Positions 1 through 15,100 of a DNA stretch of 64,000 nt are shown piece after piece. A program made the position numbers and the translations under genes. The notes beneath the pieces were generated by a model, which was not told where the DNA came from, made no database searches, and saw only the letters and a program-made list of their open reading frames with translations. Location of the stretch: assembly GCA_903813345.2 (NCBI GenBank), contig CAIIXF020000011.1, forward strand, positions 36,118,166 through 36,182,165, written 5' to 3'. Position 1 is the first letter of the stretch, and every line of letters begins with the position of its first letter. Source of the stretch: Owenia fusiformis (lineage: Eukaryota > Annelida > Polychaeta > Sabellida > Oweniidae).

Positions 1-117
1 GATAATTGGTGATTTATTGCCATTAGAAGAGGTCTCTTGCACCTTATCAGTTATTTCCACATCATCAATAGAAGGTTGTGCAGGCATTTCCAAATTTTTC
101 ACATTCTTACGTCTCTT
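1..117 (-). CDS. USP16/45: USP16/45 coding exon 15 (partial, cut by window edge)
   Basis: 39 open codons after acceptor [21 protein letters not shown] then an acidic, Ser-rich stretch, still in the variable insert. It runs off the window, so the real exon end is unknown. Confidence 0.78.
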
Positions 118-3100
118 CTGTTAATACATACAATGTAGTGCATTGGAATTGGAATTTCATTCAAATAAACATGAAAATATATATTTGTACAACATTAGTC
201 AGATAAAATGAGATCTTCATTACACATAATACACAAGGGCAGAGTCCCAGTACATTAACCTTGTATCATTCTTTGTTGGAAATCTAAAAGCATGAATGCA
301 AGTACTAGCCATTACACATCATGCACAAGGGCAGAGTCCTAGTACATTAACCTTGTATCATTCTTTGTTGGAAATCCAAAAGCATGAATGCAAGTACTAG
401 CCATCACACATAATGCACAAGGACAGAGTCCTACTACATTAACCTTGTATCATTCTTTGTTAGAAATCCAAAAGCATGAATGCAAGTACTAGCCATCACA
501 CATAATGCACAAGGACAGAGTCCTACTACATTAACCTTGTATCATTCTTTGTTAGAAATCCAAAAGCATGAATGCAAGTACTAGCCATCACACATAATGC
601 ACAAGGACAGAGTCCTACTACATTAACCTTGTATCATTCTTTGTTAGAAATCCAAAAGCATGAATGCAAGTACTAGCCATCACACATAATGCACAAAGGC
701 AGAGTCTTAGTACATTAACCTTGTATCAATCTTTGTTAGAAATCCAAAAGCATGAATGCAAGTACTAGCCATCACACATAATGCACAAGGGCAGAGTCCT
801 AGTACATTAACCTTGTATCATTCTTTGTTGGAAATCCAAAAGCATGAATGCAAGTACTAGCCATCACACATAATGCACAAAGGCAGAGTCCTAGTACATT
901 AACCTTGTATCATTCTTTGTTGGAAATCCAAAAGCATGAATGCAAGTACTAGCCATCACACATAATGCACAAAGGCAGAGTCTTAGTACATTAACCTTGT
1001 ATCAATCTTTGTTAGAAATCCAAAAGTATGAATGCAAGTACTAGCCATCACACATAATGCACAAGGGCAGAGTCCTAGTACATTAACCTTGTATCATTCT
1101 TTGTTAGAAATCCAAAAGCATGAATGCAAGTACTAGCCATCACACATAATGCACAAGAGCAGAGTCCTAGTACATTAACCTTGTATCATTCTTTGTTAGA
1201 AATCCAAAAGCATGAATGCAAGTACTAGCCATTACACATAATGCACAAGGGCAGAGTCCTAGTACATTAACCTTGTATCATTCTTTGTTAGAAATCCAAA
1301 AGCATGAATGTAAGTACTAGCCATTACACATAATGCACAAGGGCAGAGCCCTGGTACATTATCATGATGAGTTAGTACATGCATGAATACTTGCATGAAT
1401 CCAATTATTCTTGCAATTTAAATATGCTATCATTCCCTTAAATATAGATTATTTCCACAAACCTTTGAATCTCGCTTTGCTTGTTTCTTTGATTTCTTAT
1501 CCTGGTATTTTGATTGCCTCGCATTTGTGGAGAAGCCATCTATAGCACCCGCAAGCTCATCCGTCTTCTCCAATCCCATAATCCCTTTGCGGTGAGAGCC
1601 ATTATTATTGCGTGTTGGCTAAATAAAGCAAGAAAATATCCATGTACTGCCAAAAAAGTAACATGTTAGAAAAAAAGACAAGTAAGTGTTGCCATGGTAA
1701 TTCTAACAACAGTATCGTAAGAGGATTCCATCATTCAGATAGCCTGTACATGTACTATCAGTTATCACACGTTTCAGCATGTGATACAGGAAATATTCCA
1801 CGAAAGGTAATACTGTATCATACACGAAAGCGAAGCTTGAGTGGTGATACATTGTTACCCGAGTGGAATATTTCATGTATCACATAAGCTGAAACGTGTG
1901 ATGACGATTTTATCACATGTCTAGGAATTTTGAGGCATTTTGATTTGGTCAGTTATGATTGTTTTCAGTACTCTGTACTCCTGGTAACTATTATAATTTT
2001 TGATTTCGCTTTGAAACAATATGACGTCATACCGTTGTTTTCGTACTTGTTTGTGAAATAGTATGACGTCATATTGTTTTCCTTAGCTAGAAGTGATATA
2101 ATCAGTGACGTCACATCGTTGCTATTGACTCTGTAGTGATACAGCTCACCGTATCACATGAAAATTAGTCACGTGTCATGTGATACGGAATATACATCAT
2201 CACAATTGACCAATCAAAATGCGTAGACACTCCTTATCATGTGTTAAACGTACATATTGTACATATAATTATTTCAATGTGATAAATCAAAAATTTTGAT
2301 AAATCCTAACTATTAGTCAATTATTGATTTCTATTCACCTTTTCAACCACAATTGGTAGTGACAGGTCAAGGAATGCTTCAAAGACTTGGGATGGCTAAA
2401 AACAACAAAAAATAAGTGTACATGATTATATGTTGATTAGTCAAAAATGATATCATTAACAAATCAACAAACTCAGCTGAGACCCCTTGAATTTCAGGGG
2501 CTCTCCAAATCTGCAGATTTTATCTAGTATCCTACAGATTTTTATAGAAACAGAAAGCATAAAGATATTGTTCCCATATTGCACTTCTCACAGTAGACAA
2601 ATAGAAAGAATAACTATATCCTTACTGTATTGCACTCCTCGCAGTTGACTGTACTGATGAGGTTGCCCCCAAACACACTGTCAACAAATGTATGTTTACC
2701 CTGACGACCATATTCTACAATACAAAAGAAAAGTATAAAACATGACACAAATTAGTACAATTTTATTATCATATAATATCCAATACTATGGTTATTATAT
2801 AAAGACAATCAATTCAATGAAGAGGGATGAGATTTAAAATGTATTTAAAATGTGTTTTCAAATTTCAAAATAAGGTTTTAAAAACTACTTGTACAACCCT
2901 TAGGATGATGAATCTAAATGGACTCGTGGACACAAAGTCCAATATTACAGTTTACACAACGGGAAACACTATTTTGTAAGCACTACTAAGAAAGAATACT
3001 TTATGTGTTATCCATAAGTAATAACCACGACTAACTACTAATTCATAGGAATAAAAAGTCCACTCTATTGAGAGATAGATAGAGTTTATCCTTGGACCAG

Positions 3101-6100
3101 TTACGTCTTATCCGTGTGTCATATGACTACTGACAGTGTTAATTAACTAAGTTAAGTATTCCAATTAAAAAGTGTTGTATGTTTGCATGCAGCAAGCGTT
3201 TAATAATTCTTCGCATATATAATATTGTCCATAAAAGAGTCTGATATATAATATTGTCCATAAAAGATCGGTCTGATAATTACAAGTAACTCATGTTTAT
3301 TTTAAAACTATTCTTTACGAATTTATGATAAGTGTATAATGTTCAATGCTCGCCAGATATGGGGGTAACCAAGATATAATAATACATACAAATCGCAGTC
3401 AGTGATTGTTCTCCACACTCACCCCTCCCCCTTCCTGACATGAACTATTTTGTAAAACCATTGACAGTGTGGAAAGGATTCTTACACTCGAGTGTCAAGG
3501 GGGGGGGGCAGTTATAAAAAATTTCAAAACTGCTCAACATGGTGAAAACTTCACGTTTTTAAAGAATGCTTGCCCGGCGAGTGGTTTGCTCTGGATTGCG
3601 AGAGAACAAAAACTTTGAATTAGGATTTTTCCTAATACTATCATTAATCTAAACAACTTTTTAAACCGTCTCTGATTACATATCATGCCAATTAATACCA
3701 TTATTGTGTTGACAGGATTAAATATGATATCTATGGAATTATAATTTAATGAACTCAATAGTCTAAATGATAATAAGTTCATAATTTAGTCTTGGCTGAC
3801 TAGTCTTGCATCATCAGAGTTGGATTGCAAATACCTCCCTAAATCAAATAATTTAAATTTACAAATTTACTAGTGTACGGGGTGGGGAAACAAGTCTCCA
3901 TCCAACCACTAAAGTTTAAAAGGAAGACTATAGTGTCCCGTGAATTCATTATAATAATCTTAGACAATAGTGAAGCGGTACAATCATGGGAGTGTTAATT
4001 AATCGGAATGCAAGTTTGATTTAAAATAACTCCTTTGGATCAAATATTTAAATTCTACTAGAATGCGGGGAGTGGAAACAAGTTTCCATTCAAGCACTAA
4101 ATATCAAAAGAAAGATTTCAGTACCCCTTAACTTCACTCCCGGACTTCACTATTCACCCCCCCCCCCCTTCCCCAGTTATCCCTTATGACCCCAGAATGT
4201 TGGTTTCTGTGCCCCCCCCCCCTGTCCATGGCCAGTAAGTAATCTATGTGTATATTGGCATATTGGCTCCCTCCCAAAGGTGGGAAAACCAGATGCAGGC
4301 ATAGACATTGACAAGGTGAGGGGATTTAAATATAAAAATAGCCTTGTTTTTGGCTCCGACTTAAATATTTTGGCACTGTTTAACGAAGCCGGTTTAAGGA
4401 ATGAGAGGCAGAAATAATTCCTAGAAATATGATGGCCTGTCTTTACTGTAATCAAGATGCTACCTAATCGCAGTTATTTTGGGATATTGCTCGAGCTTGA
4501 ATAACAAATTAAAGGCATTTTCTTATTTCTGTATTTAGTCCTTTGATTGTGTATTAAGTTGAGCTGCACACCAAACGTTAAGATTGTTAAAACGCTTAAA
4601 ATAAAACTTTATTCCTCTCAATTTACATAAAAATGAAACAGATTAGATTCGAATCTCAGTCACACCAGCCACTGGTCAAGGGAAGTACAAATATCTATAT
4701 TAATCAAATGTCTGAGAATTTGATAACTGTCTGGGATCCAATGTTAATTTTATTGAATCAAACTAAGAAAAGTATAAAGATGAATTTTAAACGTTTAGAG
4801 GGAAAAGTCAAATATGCATTGTAACCCTAAAATAACTCATTAAAGTGTCGTACACATTTCATAACATTTATATAAATAAAACAAATAAAGCACAACCCTA
4901 ATGCCCTAATGAATTCATATCGGCGCTAAACGGCCTCTGCAATAAAAACGCATCGAAGCAGGGAATGCTTGGGGAATTCTTCCGAGACTGACTTTTGTTA
5001 TTTCAAAATTGAAATATGCCTAATTCCTATGAAATAATCAAATAACCACGCGATCTTTTTCCCTGGGTTTTACTCTATTTTAGATTTACTAGAAAAATGT
5101 TTATATGATGATTGCGTTTGCTTCTCACGAGTTCATTGAAAAGTTCAGTCGTAAAACTTTAGAGATCAAAAGACTAATTAGGCACCTGATTGCGAAAGTT
5201 TGATTGCATTTCGATTGCCGGGATTTTACAAACGTATTGTTTAAGTAGCGATCGTGTTCTTGGGATCTTGATAACTTCCTATTTTAAGTTTTGGGTTGAA
5301 AGCAATGAGTATGTCGGACTTTCTCAAGTCCATATAATGAAACAATATCCCTTTATATTAGTCCAATCGGAATTTGCATGAACATACCAGTTTTTTATTG
5401 CAAAAAGAACTGTAATTAGGCTTTGTATAAAAAACCTCCTACCCACGTACCCTCGTACCCACGTACGTGGGTCCTGACCCAGTCTTTAAAGAGTTAAATT
5501 TTTAAATGTTTAAAACATTATTCAATCTCAGTTTATCCTGAATTATAGATGAATTTATGCATCCATAAGTCGGAATTGCACAAATGTTCATTATTTTTGA
5601 GCTATTTGATTTATGTTTTTGATATGTCGAAATGTTTTTTGTTGATCGGGCAGTCTTACCTGTTAAACACATCAGTGCTGATTAGCAATCTCCTAGCCTT
5701 CGTTCAGTGCAATCCGTGCCTCCTGTTACCTCATGCAGATTGTAAATGTCCCGGGAAGTTTACCCTTGTCCAAAAGTTGACATCTTTTTAAAAATATATT
5801 TCTTAGAGTTTCCAACCAATTAAATTCACCACATTTTATTAGATGTTTAGGCTATTTCAAATGTTATTAGAATTCATTCTTACGAATATTATACGTTATT
5901 AACGTATGTTAGTCAAAGATTTGGTGTCGTTGTTGTCCATTGTATTCACGTTTTACGCGCAAAAAGCTAGAAACTACAAAGCTGAACTTTTATCATTCAA
6001 ACCAGTTTTATATCAAATCATTGTCAAAATAAAACTCTACTCTTCATATTACCTAATTATGGATCAAACGGCCATGAATAATGTCGAAGTTTACAAAACC

Positions 6101-9100
6101 AAACTTACACTCCCCTGCAAAAGTTTGGCAACTCTAACTTTTAATTCCATCTAAATGATCCACTGAACTAGTGCGCACAATTATCCTTAAATTGTGCCAA
6201 AAAGCGATAAAAAACGAATATAGCGAATCCTTCTACTTTTCAAATATTTCGTTATTTAATTGCGCCACGGTTAAACAGAAATGCAGCCTTTATTATTCCT
6301 TGAGATCGTGTGAATTGATCACTCTATCACTTTGTATCTCCAATTCTGATGTTAAATTAAATAAAAGACATAAGACAAATTACACGTATAGTTCAAATCT
6401 GTCGTGCAAACAATGAATACTTGTAATATCGTTTGAAAGAATAAAAAGTATATGTGATAAAAATCGAAACTACAGGGTGTTAAAAAACAGGACCGATGAA
6501 AAGTTGAATAACGCTTCGATATATCAAAAACAACACTCAAATAGCTCAAATGAACATTATGCAATGCCGGCTTTATTTTATGACGAGACAGATGTCCGAT
6601 CTAGAAATAAAGGCATATGGGTACATAAATTCATCCATAATTAAGCATACATTGAGATAGAATAATGTTTAAAAAATGTTAAAGATTTAACTCTTTAAAG
6701 ACTGGGTCAGGACCCACGTACGTGGGTACGAGGGTACGTGGGTAGGAGGTTTTTTATACAAAGCCCTGTAATTAATAGCCTACATAAAAGCATCATGATA
6801 AATAAAACATAAAAGCCTATTTTTATCAAAATCCATAAATCCTCACCATATAAATATAGTTTAATTGATGACCAAAAACAGATATCAAGGGCGTAGCCAG
6901 CTTTCAGTCAGGGGGGAGGGGTGCGATCGCCAAAAAGATTTCGGTTTTCAGTCAGGAGGATATGATTGTGGCATTTTAATGCTCCTTTCTTCTTCTTTCT
7001 CAGCGTTTTATTTTTATTGTTATGGGGGAGGTTGCTATCGCACCCCCCCCCCCCCTCCTGGCTACGCCTATGGATATTTTGGCAACTTTCACGTTTACCC
7101 CGCCCCCTAATAATTTTTGCACCCCCTCTAAATATCAGACCCGTCAGGCGTTGAGGCATGGATTAGAATACCCTGACTCCCAAGCTGTGCGACTTCTGGC
7201 AACCGCTACACCTATATTCCCGGGGAAACGCTTTTAAAAAAATTGTCAAATATGGTCGTGTGTGGGCAAACACGGAGGAGGAGGAGAGGGATGCGTGCAT
7301 TGCGTGCGACCCTTCATCAGTTGTGTACCTTATTTTTGTATGAATCTCTTCCGAATAGTTATGCTAGAGGGGTTCTGATATTTATTTCTGTTTTCAAATG
7401 AAATAGTTTCACCCTTGCCCGACTGACGTGTAGATAATGCACGAATCAAATAACATGCAAATGGAGATCAGATAATCAGATTGATTCGTATTTTCGCAAT
7501 CAGATGAATTAACTTATTGTTTTCTCTGATTAAAAAGCGGTTTGAAGCTACTTTTACAGGATTTGTAAATTCGCAATCAGACTGGCTTATTTTAATATTT
7601 AGTCAGTGCAAGAGTAGGGGACTATTAATGTAGAAAATTGTTTTGATTTCGACACTAACTGAATAATTTATCACAATTGTTAAATACGCAAACAGAAACG
7701 GGTTTAAAAATGAGAATAGAGGCAAAAAGTCTAGACATAAAAAGTAATTAAAACCCAGGAATTAAAAGCAATTTTAGACTTAGATGATCTCTTCTGTAAT
7801 CAAGGTGATGTTGGTACACTTCCGCCGTTAGAAAAACAAAGACTAAGACAAAGACTATATAGCAATTAATCCTTTTGTAATCATTAAATGTTGGATTCTT
7901 ATTATTTTGTTGGACAATGTTTAGACTTCTGACCAAGATTAAATCATTTATGTTTGTATTTAAAAAATAGTATTTCAATCAGACAGACGTGCTAATGAGT
8001 TCGAAAAATACATTTGTCCATTTCCTCTCAAGAAGTTTTCAAAGGTAATCAAGTCGATTTGTTTCAGTGTTTAGCATTGTTTTTCATAACTTGACGCTTC
8101 CATGAACATAATGACTTTGAAATTAGTTTTTATAATTTTAGCTTTTATACGGGCATGCTTATTGTATATTTCTATATGAACGTTGTAGTTATGTGATGTA
8201 ACATCGCCCCCCCAAATTACAGGTATACACATTTTGATCGGAATGCATTAACTTGCAATTAAAAGCAATTTTAATTTTAATCTCTTATGTAATCTAGGTG
8301 ATGTTGGTACACTTCCGCATTTAAGAAAACAAAGACTAAGACAAAGAGAACTAAGCAATTAATCCGTTTGTTATCATTAAATTTTAGATTCTTATTTTTT
8401 GATTGGACAATATTAAGACTTCTGTATCCGATTGTTATGCAGGTATGTGTATAAAATCATGTGAACAACATTATTGTAGAAACTCCCATCTTCATTCTCA
8501 TAATGTCTTACAGCTATTTCGCAAATTACATAATCCTAAACAACATATGGACATAACGATAATATCACTGAGCGAAAAGAACGGTGGAACAAATTAGATT
8601 AAGATATTTTCTTTTTCAAATGCACAAAGGGCAACAGTTGAAGAACAAAAGTTAAAGGCGTTTTGAAATAGATCGTGCTTTTATATGATCCCCTCTATAA
8701 TACCCTACCCTTTGCATTTGTTCGACTTCACTTCTTAAATGAGAGTTTCGTCTTCTCGTAGTTTATAATTAGACTCTGCACGCAGCGTAATAGTGCCCCT
8801 ATTATCCATGTTCAGGGGCGTAGCCAACTTTCAGTCAGGGGGGGGTGCGATCGCCAAAAAACAATAACGGTTTTCAGTCGGGGGAGGGGGTTGCGATCGT
8901 GGCAAAAGCAAGCCAAAAGATGCAACTTCCTTCAAAGTTGAGCTTGAAGCTTCTATCTCTTCTTCTATTTCTTGGTTCTATTTTATTGGTTATGCACCGC
9001 AACCTCCCCCCCCCCTGGCTACGCCTATGCCTGTCGAGAGACAAAAAGAGAAGCGAAAAGACTGTTAAAACAAGTACTTCCAATAAATACTTTTACAGTT

Positions 9101-12100
9101 ATATGTGTTTATCAACGACCCTACTTGTCAAATTAATATAATTAATAGAAACGAAATCTAAATTCTTTCATTACGCGAAAACTGTTGAAATATCTACCTG
9201 ATTCGCTGGAATAGTCATTAGTCACATTATTTCAGAGCAAACAATTAGCATCTACTATAATATTTATTTTTCTATCCGATATACAACTGATATTGATATC
9301 TTTCCCCGGACAATGTACTGTGTTATCTCATGATCCGTTGACATCATCAACAATTTGATTTACCACAAGAGAGTAACCAACATTCCTTAATTAAAAAGTT
9401 GACATTTCTTGAATTTTATAGCAAAAACACTATGACACAATAACATCGAGGCAAAATCAAAACATGGTGTGGAAATGAAAGGCATACAAAATGGCCATTA
9501 AAATGAAATTCTTGTTCATAAAAGTATCAACTTTATTACATTGGACGCAAATACAAAGTATAGAATAAATAAAAATAACGTCTTCCCAGAGATTACAATA
9601 CGGATCAGTAAGTCAACAAATCTAACTGTTAAATAAACAAACTTAGCCCATGTCTGCAATTGTTCGTCTGCTGGTCAGAACTCGGTATCCTCTTCGGATA
9701 ATCAATTTCTGTGACTACTGATGTCTTAAATAATTCATAAAGACGACGTTGTCTTTAAATAAGGATCTTTAATCTACAAACTGTAAATAAATAGCCTGAG
9801 TCCGGGATTGTAGACAACAACATTGATACCTTGCTGTCCTCTGTTAAATCACGAAACCAGTTTCCCTTAAATTTTTTACTAAGAGACTTATACATGCATA
9901 AGTTATCTATCAAATTATTTTTCTTTAAATATTAAATGTCGTCTAAGTTTGTTTTAATGATTAGTCTTCATCTAGATTCATTAATCATCACAATATTTAT
10001 ATATACATATTATGTGATAGACCTATCATATCACGTCCGTAGTTACAAAGTCAACTACATATTAATGCAATAGAATAAGACTCAATAATTAAAAAAATAA
10101 ACCTCAGTATTCGGGCCTAAAAACACAGATAAGTGTATCAATACCAACGGGTAAGCTCAAATAACCTTCCAGATAAGTGTATCAATAATCAAGGATTGCG
10201 AGTACTAAGGACCAGGTAAGATGGTTGTAACATTGGTATTGCTAGTTATTAAACACGATTTTGTCTTGTGTTACAGTTTGCTTATAATGTTCAGTGTACA
10301 GGCAACTGACACCCATACGGGTGTATATAGTTACAAATGATTAAACTACATAATTGTATTAATCAAGATGACAAGATATAAAACTGTTTTTTAAAAGATA
10401 GAAAATTAGGAGAAAAGTAACAGAAGAGAAAGAAATATACATATATATAAGCACATATAGCTAAATAGTTATACAGTTCAATTTAATACGTGTCCAGATA
10501 ATACTTTTTCAAATCTAACTTAAATTCATTTCTAGAATTTCGATGTCTAAAAGTTTCAGGTCCATGTTGTCTGTCCTATGTATTTAACCCCTTGAATCCC
10601 AGGCTCTAAAATTGGCATGAAACCAGAGAATTTTTCATTTTTTGCCACCTTTTGACATTTTATTACATACCTATACAACTTTAGATGCTCAGCTTAGTAA
10701 AATTGGACGACAGAGATCATTTCTACACGTTTTAAAACGATTTTTGTGTAAATTGGATGAAAATTGTTCAAATGAGAGCAATTTTTGTGAAAAATTTTGT
10801 GACGGATTTTCTCGTCCCTCTGGGCACCAGTCTTATTTCATTTGTGACGGATATATTTGTCACTCTGGGTATTCAAGAGGTTAATGCTCCTTTGTCCAAA
10901 TGTGGATTTAAATTGATTAGATCTAAGATTGAATCTATAACATGTCCCTTGTCCATGTGTTTGGGCATTGATATGAAGTAGTCACAGAATAATGTTTAAT
11001 ATTGGAAAACTGCTTTGAACTATATACATTTCTTTTATTGACAATAGTATCAAAACTATATATACCTTTGATTTTTAGCTTAGTCTCTTTGTCAAAGTCT
11101 TTAGGAGTAATCCCTGGCCTCTGGAACTCTTGTAGTATCCCACCTTGAATCCTCTAAATGTCAAAAGAAGTATCATATGTATTAGGTTTAACTTATGAAC
11201 TTGGAAACAATATCTTTGTTGTGTAATCAGAACACTCTATCAACTCCAAATTGTGCAATCAGCTTTAATTTTTGTACATTCAAAAAACTGTCACCCCTTT
11301 TTACTAGTCGCCTTTAAACGGTTTCACTGATTTATGATGTGTTTGAGATAATTTTTTGTAAAAGTGATTGGTCATGACATTCATTTACTTAAAATGAGTT
11401 TAGTAATTCAAATATTTTCTTACATTTTTGTTAAACAGGCCTATTCATATTTCAGACTAAAGCCAAAGGTTTAACAATTTAGAAAATCATTTTTCAAATA
11501 TTGTATTGCCCCTATAATTTAAAGCTACAATATTTATCTAGAAAAACAGCAACTCCCAAAAGAAGCAATTCTCAACAGACAAAACATGTATTAACAAATC
11601 CCCTCTTATTTTAAACATAACATGGAAGGAATAACCAAACAGTAGTATTAGTCTCCTATCTGAGTAATCAGAAATTCTGTTTCTTCTGAAAAGGGTGGCC
11701 ATTTTGAATTCAGCGATCATCTTGTAATTTCTTTTTGAGCAGATTGATGACATATGGCATCAGAGCATAAAATCTTAACTTATGTGGCAACTGGTATTCA
11801 AGATCAGTCAGCAGTTACTAGAGCAGAAGTTCTACACCAAAAAGGCATGAGCCTATAAAATTTGAACGAGATATGCCAATCAGTACTTGAGTACAGTGCC
11901 CAAACAGACAAATGAATGACAGACAATTGGACAGGTGGATACTTGGCTTTTCTCTATAAATCATATCCCTCCCTCACTCATTGGTAAAACAAACCTTTAT
12001 TTCCTCTGCCCTCATTCCATCTAATAGGTGGCGTAACAGCTCATGGCTATCTTGTTGTTGAAAACCTTTAAATCTTGGAGCTCTGTGAAAGAAAAGAACG

Positions 12101-15100
12101 GGATGTTTAAATAAGGGGTACATTTAAATATAAAGTGTATAAGATGATTCTTTTTCTAATCTGGTATATGGGGGGGGGGTTAAATACTGAGTTTCTATGA
12201 CTAGGATTTTATTTTAATGATATTTTGGGGATTGATCTTTAAATGACATTTTGGGCTTTTAATGACATTTTTTCACTAAACATTAACAAATTACATGTAT
12301 TTCAAAATAAATTCCAAAGTTGTCATTCAAGTGTAATAAACAATTGCAATTGTTCTAAGCCTTAGATTCAATTTATTAGGAAAATGGAGAGGCAAAACCT
12401 TATTTAATTTTTTAACCTTTTTATTTTAAATACATTTTTATTCCCATCACTGCACATAATATTTTTCAATCTAAATTCAACTATATAAATAACAAATAAT
12501 GTACCAATTAGGTACATTGGGACCTTCTCCATATTTGAATTTGAAGATATGTCATGTCATGTACATAGATTTCACAATTTGAATTAAAGTAAAGAGACGT
12601 AACTGACCATATATATTATTATTTATAATTCTGTTCAGCTATTAAAAAAGACTTACTTTTTACAAACTTGGCCAAAGAGGGTCGAGGGACTGATGGTTGA
12701 ATTTTTACTCGATGATGTCATATCATGGATAAATGAGCGCAATGCCATTGTCAAGCCTACGCAGTCTGAGAGGCGAATCTCCATTGGCATCTGTAAGAAG
12801 ATACATTATGTAATCGTTTAATTTAATCATTTCACAACTTTTCTTAATCAATAAGTCATATCATGAGTAAATGTGCACATCTCAATTGGTATCTACAAAA
12901 ATACAATTGTTTAATTTTAAATCTTACTGTATTTGATATTTGTATTTTTCAATAGGAATAGTAAAAAGTGAGTCCCATAGACTTATTATGTCCCATACAT
13001 AAAAATGGGTTTATCTAATTTGCCAACCCCACCCACTATTTAGTAGCTTGATTTCCTCCTACCTACCACCTAGTAGGCTCTTTTGATTTCTCTTGCATGA
13101 CTAGACTATTCAACCCAGTAAATACAATTGAGAATTTATCATTTATTTACTGTTATCCTACACTTAGTCTTCTAAATGTATAATAACATTAAAAAATAAA
13201 TTTGATATTTATTGGCAAAATGAATAACCTGAGGATATCGTGATGATATACTCCGGGCGGAGGATATCATGACGATATACTCTGGAAAACCAAATATGCG
13301 GAGGATATTGTGACGATATACTCCGCTTGTTGTTTTCCCGCTTGTTGTTTTTTGACTCTATTTGGCATGAAATTCATTCTGCAATGATATCATACATTTA
13401 GTACACTCCTTTAAGTGTAGGATGATAAGTACATCCTATGATTTTTTTCAGAATATCATTTTAATCGACTCGGTGATATTGATATATGCACTCATTCACT
13501 TTGCTCTCTCGTGCAGATATCAATATCACCTCGTAGATAAAAATGATATTCCTCAAAATCATAGGATATCTTACAAGTATTGCACATTGGTACCTTAAAC
13601 ATAATTTTTCTATTTTCATACACATGGCAGGATAATGAATATGCTTTAATATTCAACTGACATAGTTCTTAACTGTTTCTACTATAATTGACTGATTTGA
13701 AGTATTCACAAAAAATCAGACCCGACATGGTATGGTGGGTAGGTGGAAATCTACCAAAGTGGGGTGGCAAATAAGAAAACCTGCAGCAGCCAATGGAATG
13801 AAAATGGGATCCATATTAAAGTGTTCACATTACAGAAAGGTGTTCGAATTAAAACTGGATAATATATGTTCATCCTTTATGAAAGTTTATTTAGGAATGA
13901 CTGAAGAATGATTTACTTCTGTATAAGACACAACATGTTTTTTCCAAGTGCTTTACTTTTTTGTCCTAATGTTAAACCAATGAAAACTCAGTGAGCATCA
14001 AAATATTTCAAATTAATACATTTCCCCTATAATCTACAGTTTATTAATTGAGATATATAGTCTAACACACATAACCGAGACAGCTGCATTTGGGATCTTT
14101 CATTCATTTTTACAATGAAACTTATAGAGCAGTAGAGTGGAACACTTTTCAGAGTCCCATAAATGAACCTCCATAAGTGGAACACCTCCCAAGTAGAACA
14201 CTTGATACTAAAGGTGTTCCACTTAGACAGGTTTTACTGTATCTTACTTTGCGCAAATAAGGATATCAATTTCATTATCTCATTGACTAAATAACGCAGA
14301 ATGTTTCTCAGATATAAATTACAGTACTACTTTTATCAAGTTCAGAGTATATGCTATATAAGGAATGTTTTGTAATCTGAAGTAAAGTCAAAAGAAGAAA
14401 AGTGATGACATCTAACTCTATTGTTCCTGTCTTTACAGGACCATTTCCTGCAGAAATTAAAGAAGACATTAGACGCTTAAAGAACTTTGTGAATTTCATT
14501 GCATTTAATGCTGATGTGAAGAATAGATACTCACCACAAAAACTTCAAGAACATATTTCATACATTGAGGCTAAGGTACAAACTTTATGTACAAAAGTTG
14601 GTGAATATGACTCATGGATGAGCACATCTAAGATTTTGAGACAAGGAAGTAGCTATAAGGGAACTAAGATCTTAAAGCCTGATGAGCTGGACTACATGCC
14701 AATCCTGGCAATATTTACTAGAGAGACTGTTGTAGTGGAGGATGTGAAAGAGAATTGTGAGTTGAAAGACAAGGGGTGTGTTTACATCAAAGTGAACAAT
14801 TCAACCATAAAAGACAATCTAGATGAGTTATGTCATCATACTCCAAGTGGATCATACCTTAAAGGTGGAACAATATATCTAGCTAAACTGAGAGAAGCTG
14901 TGAAATGGGCCCTCGGTGAAATAGACTCATTGACATACACAGGTGAGCATAAACATAAGGATGAAGACCAGGATGAGCCTTACCCATTAGGAAATATCAG
15001 TGTATGTGAGAAAATACATGGTCCTAGTATAACACTTAAGATGGGTGCCCCTCTGTGCACTGCTAAGGTGGACCTGTGTTTCTCTATAGAAGGTAGAGAC

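Noticed and set aside
7758-7880. Possible exon ([16 protein letters not shown])
   Set aside because: The second copy at 8.26 kb shifts frame and both stop soon after; no family recognised.
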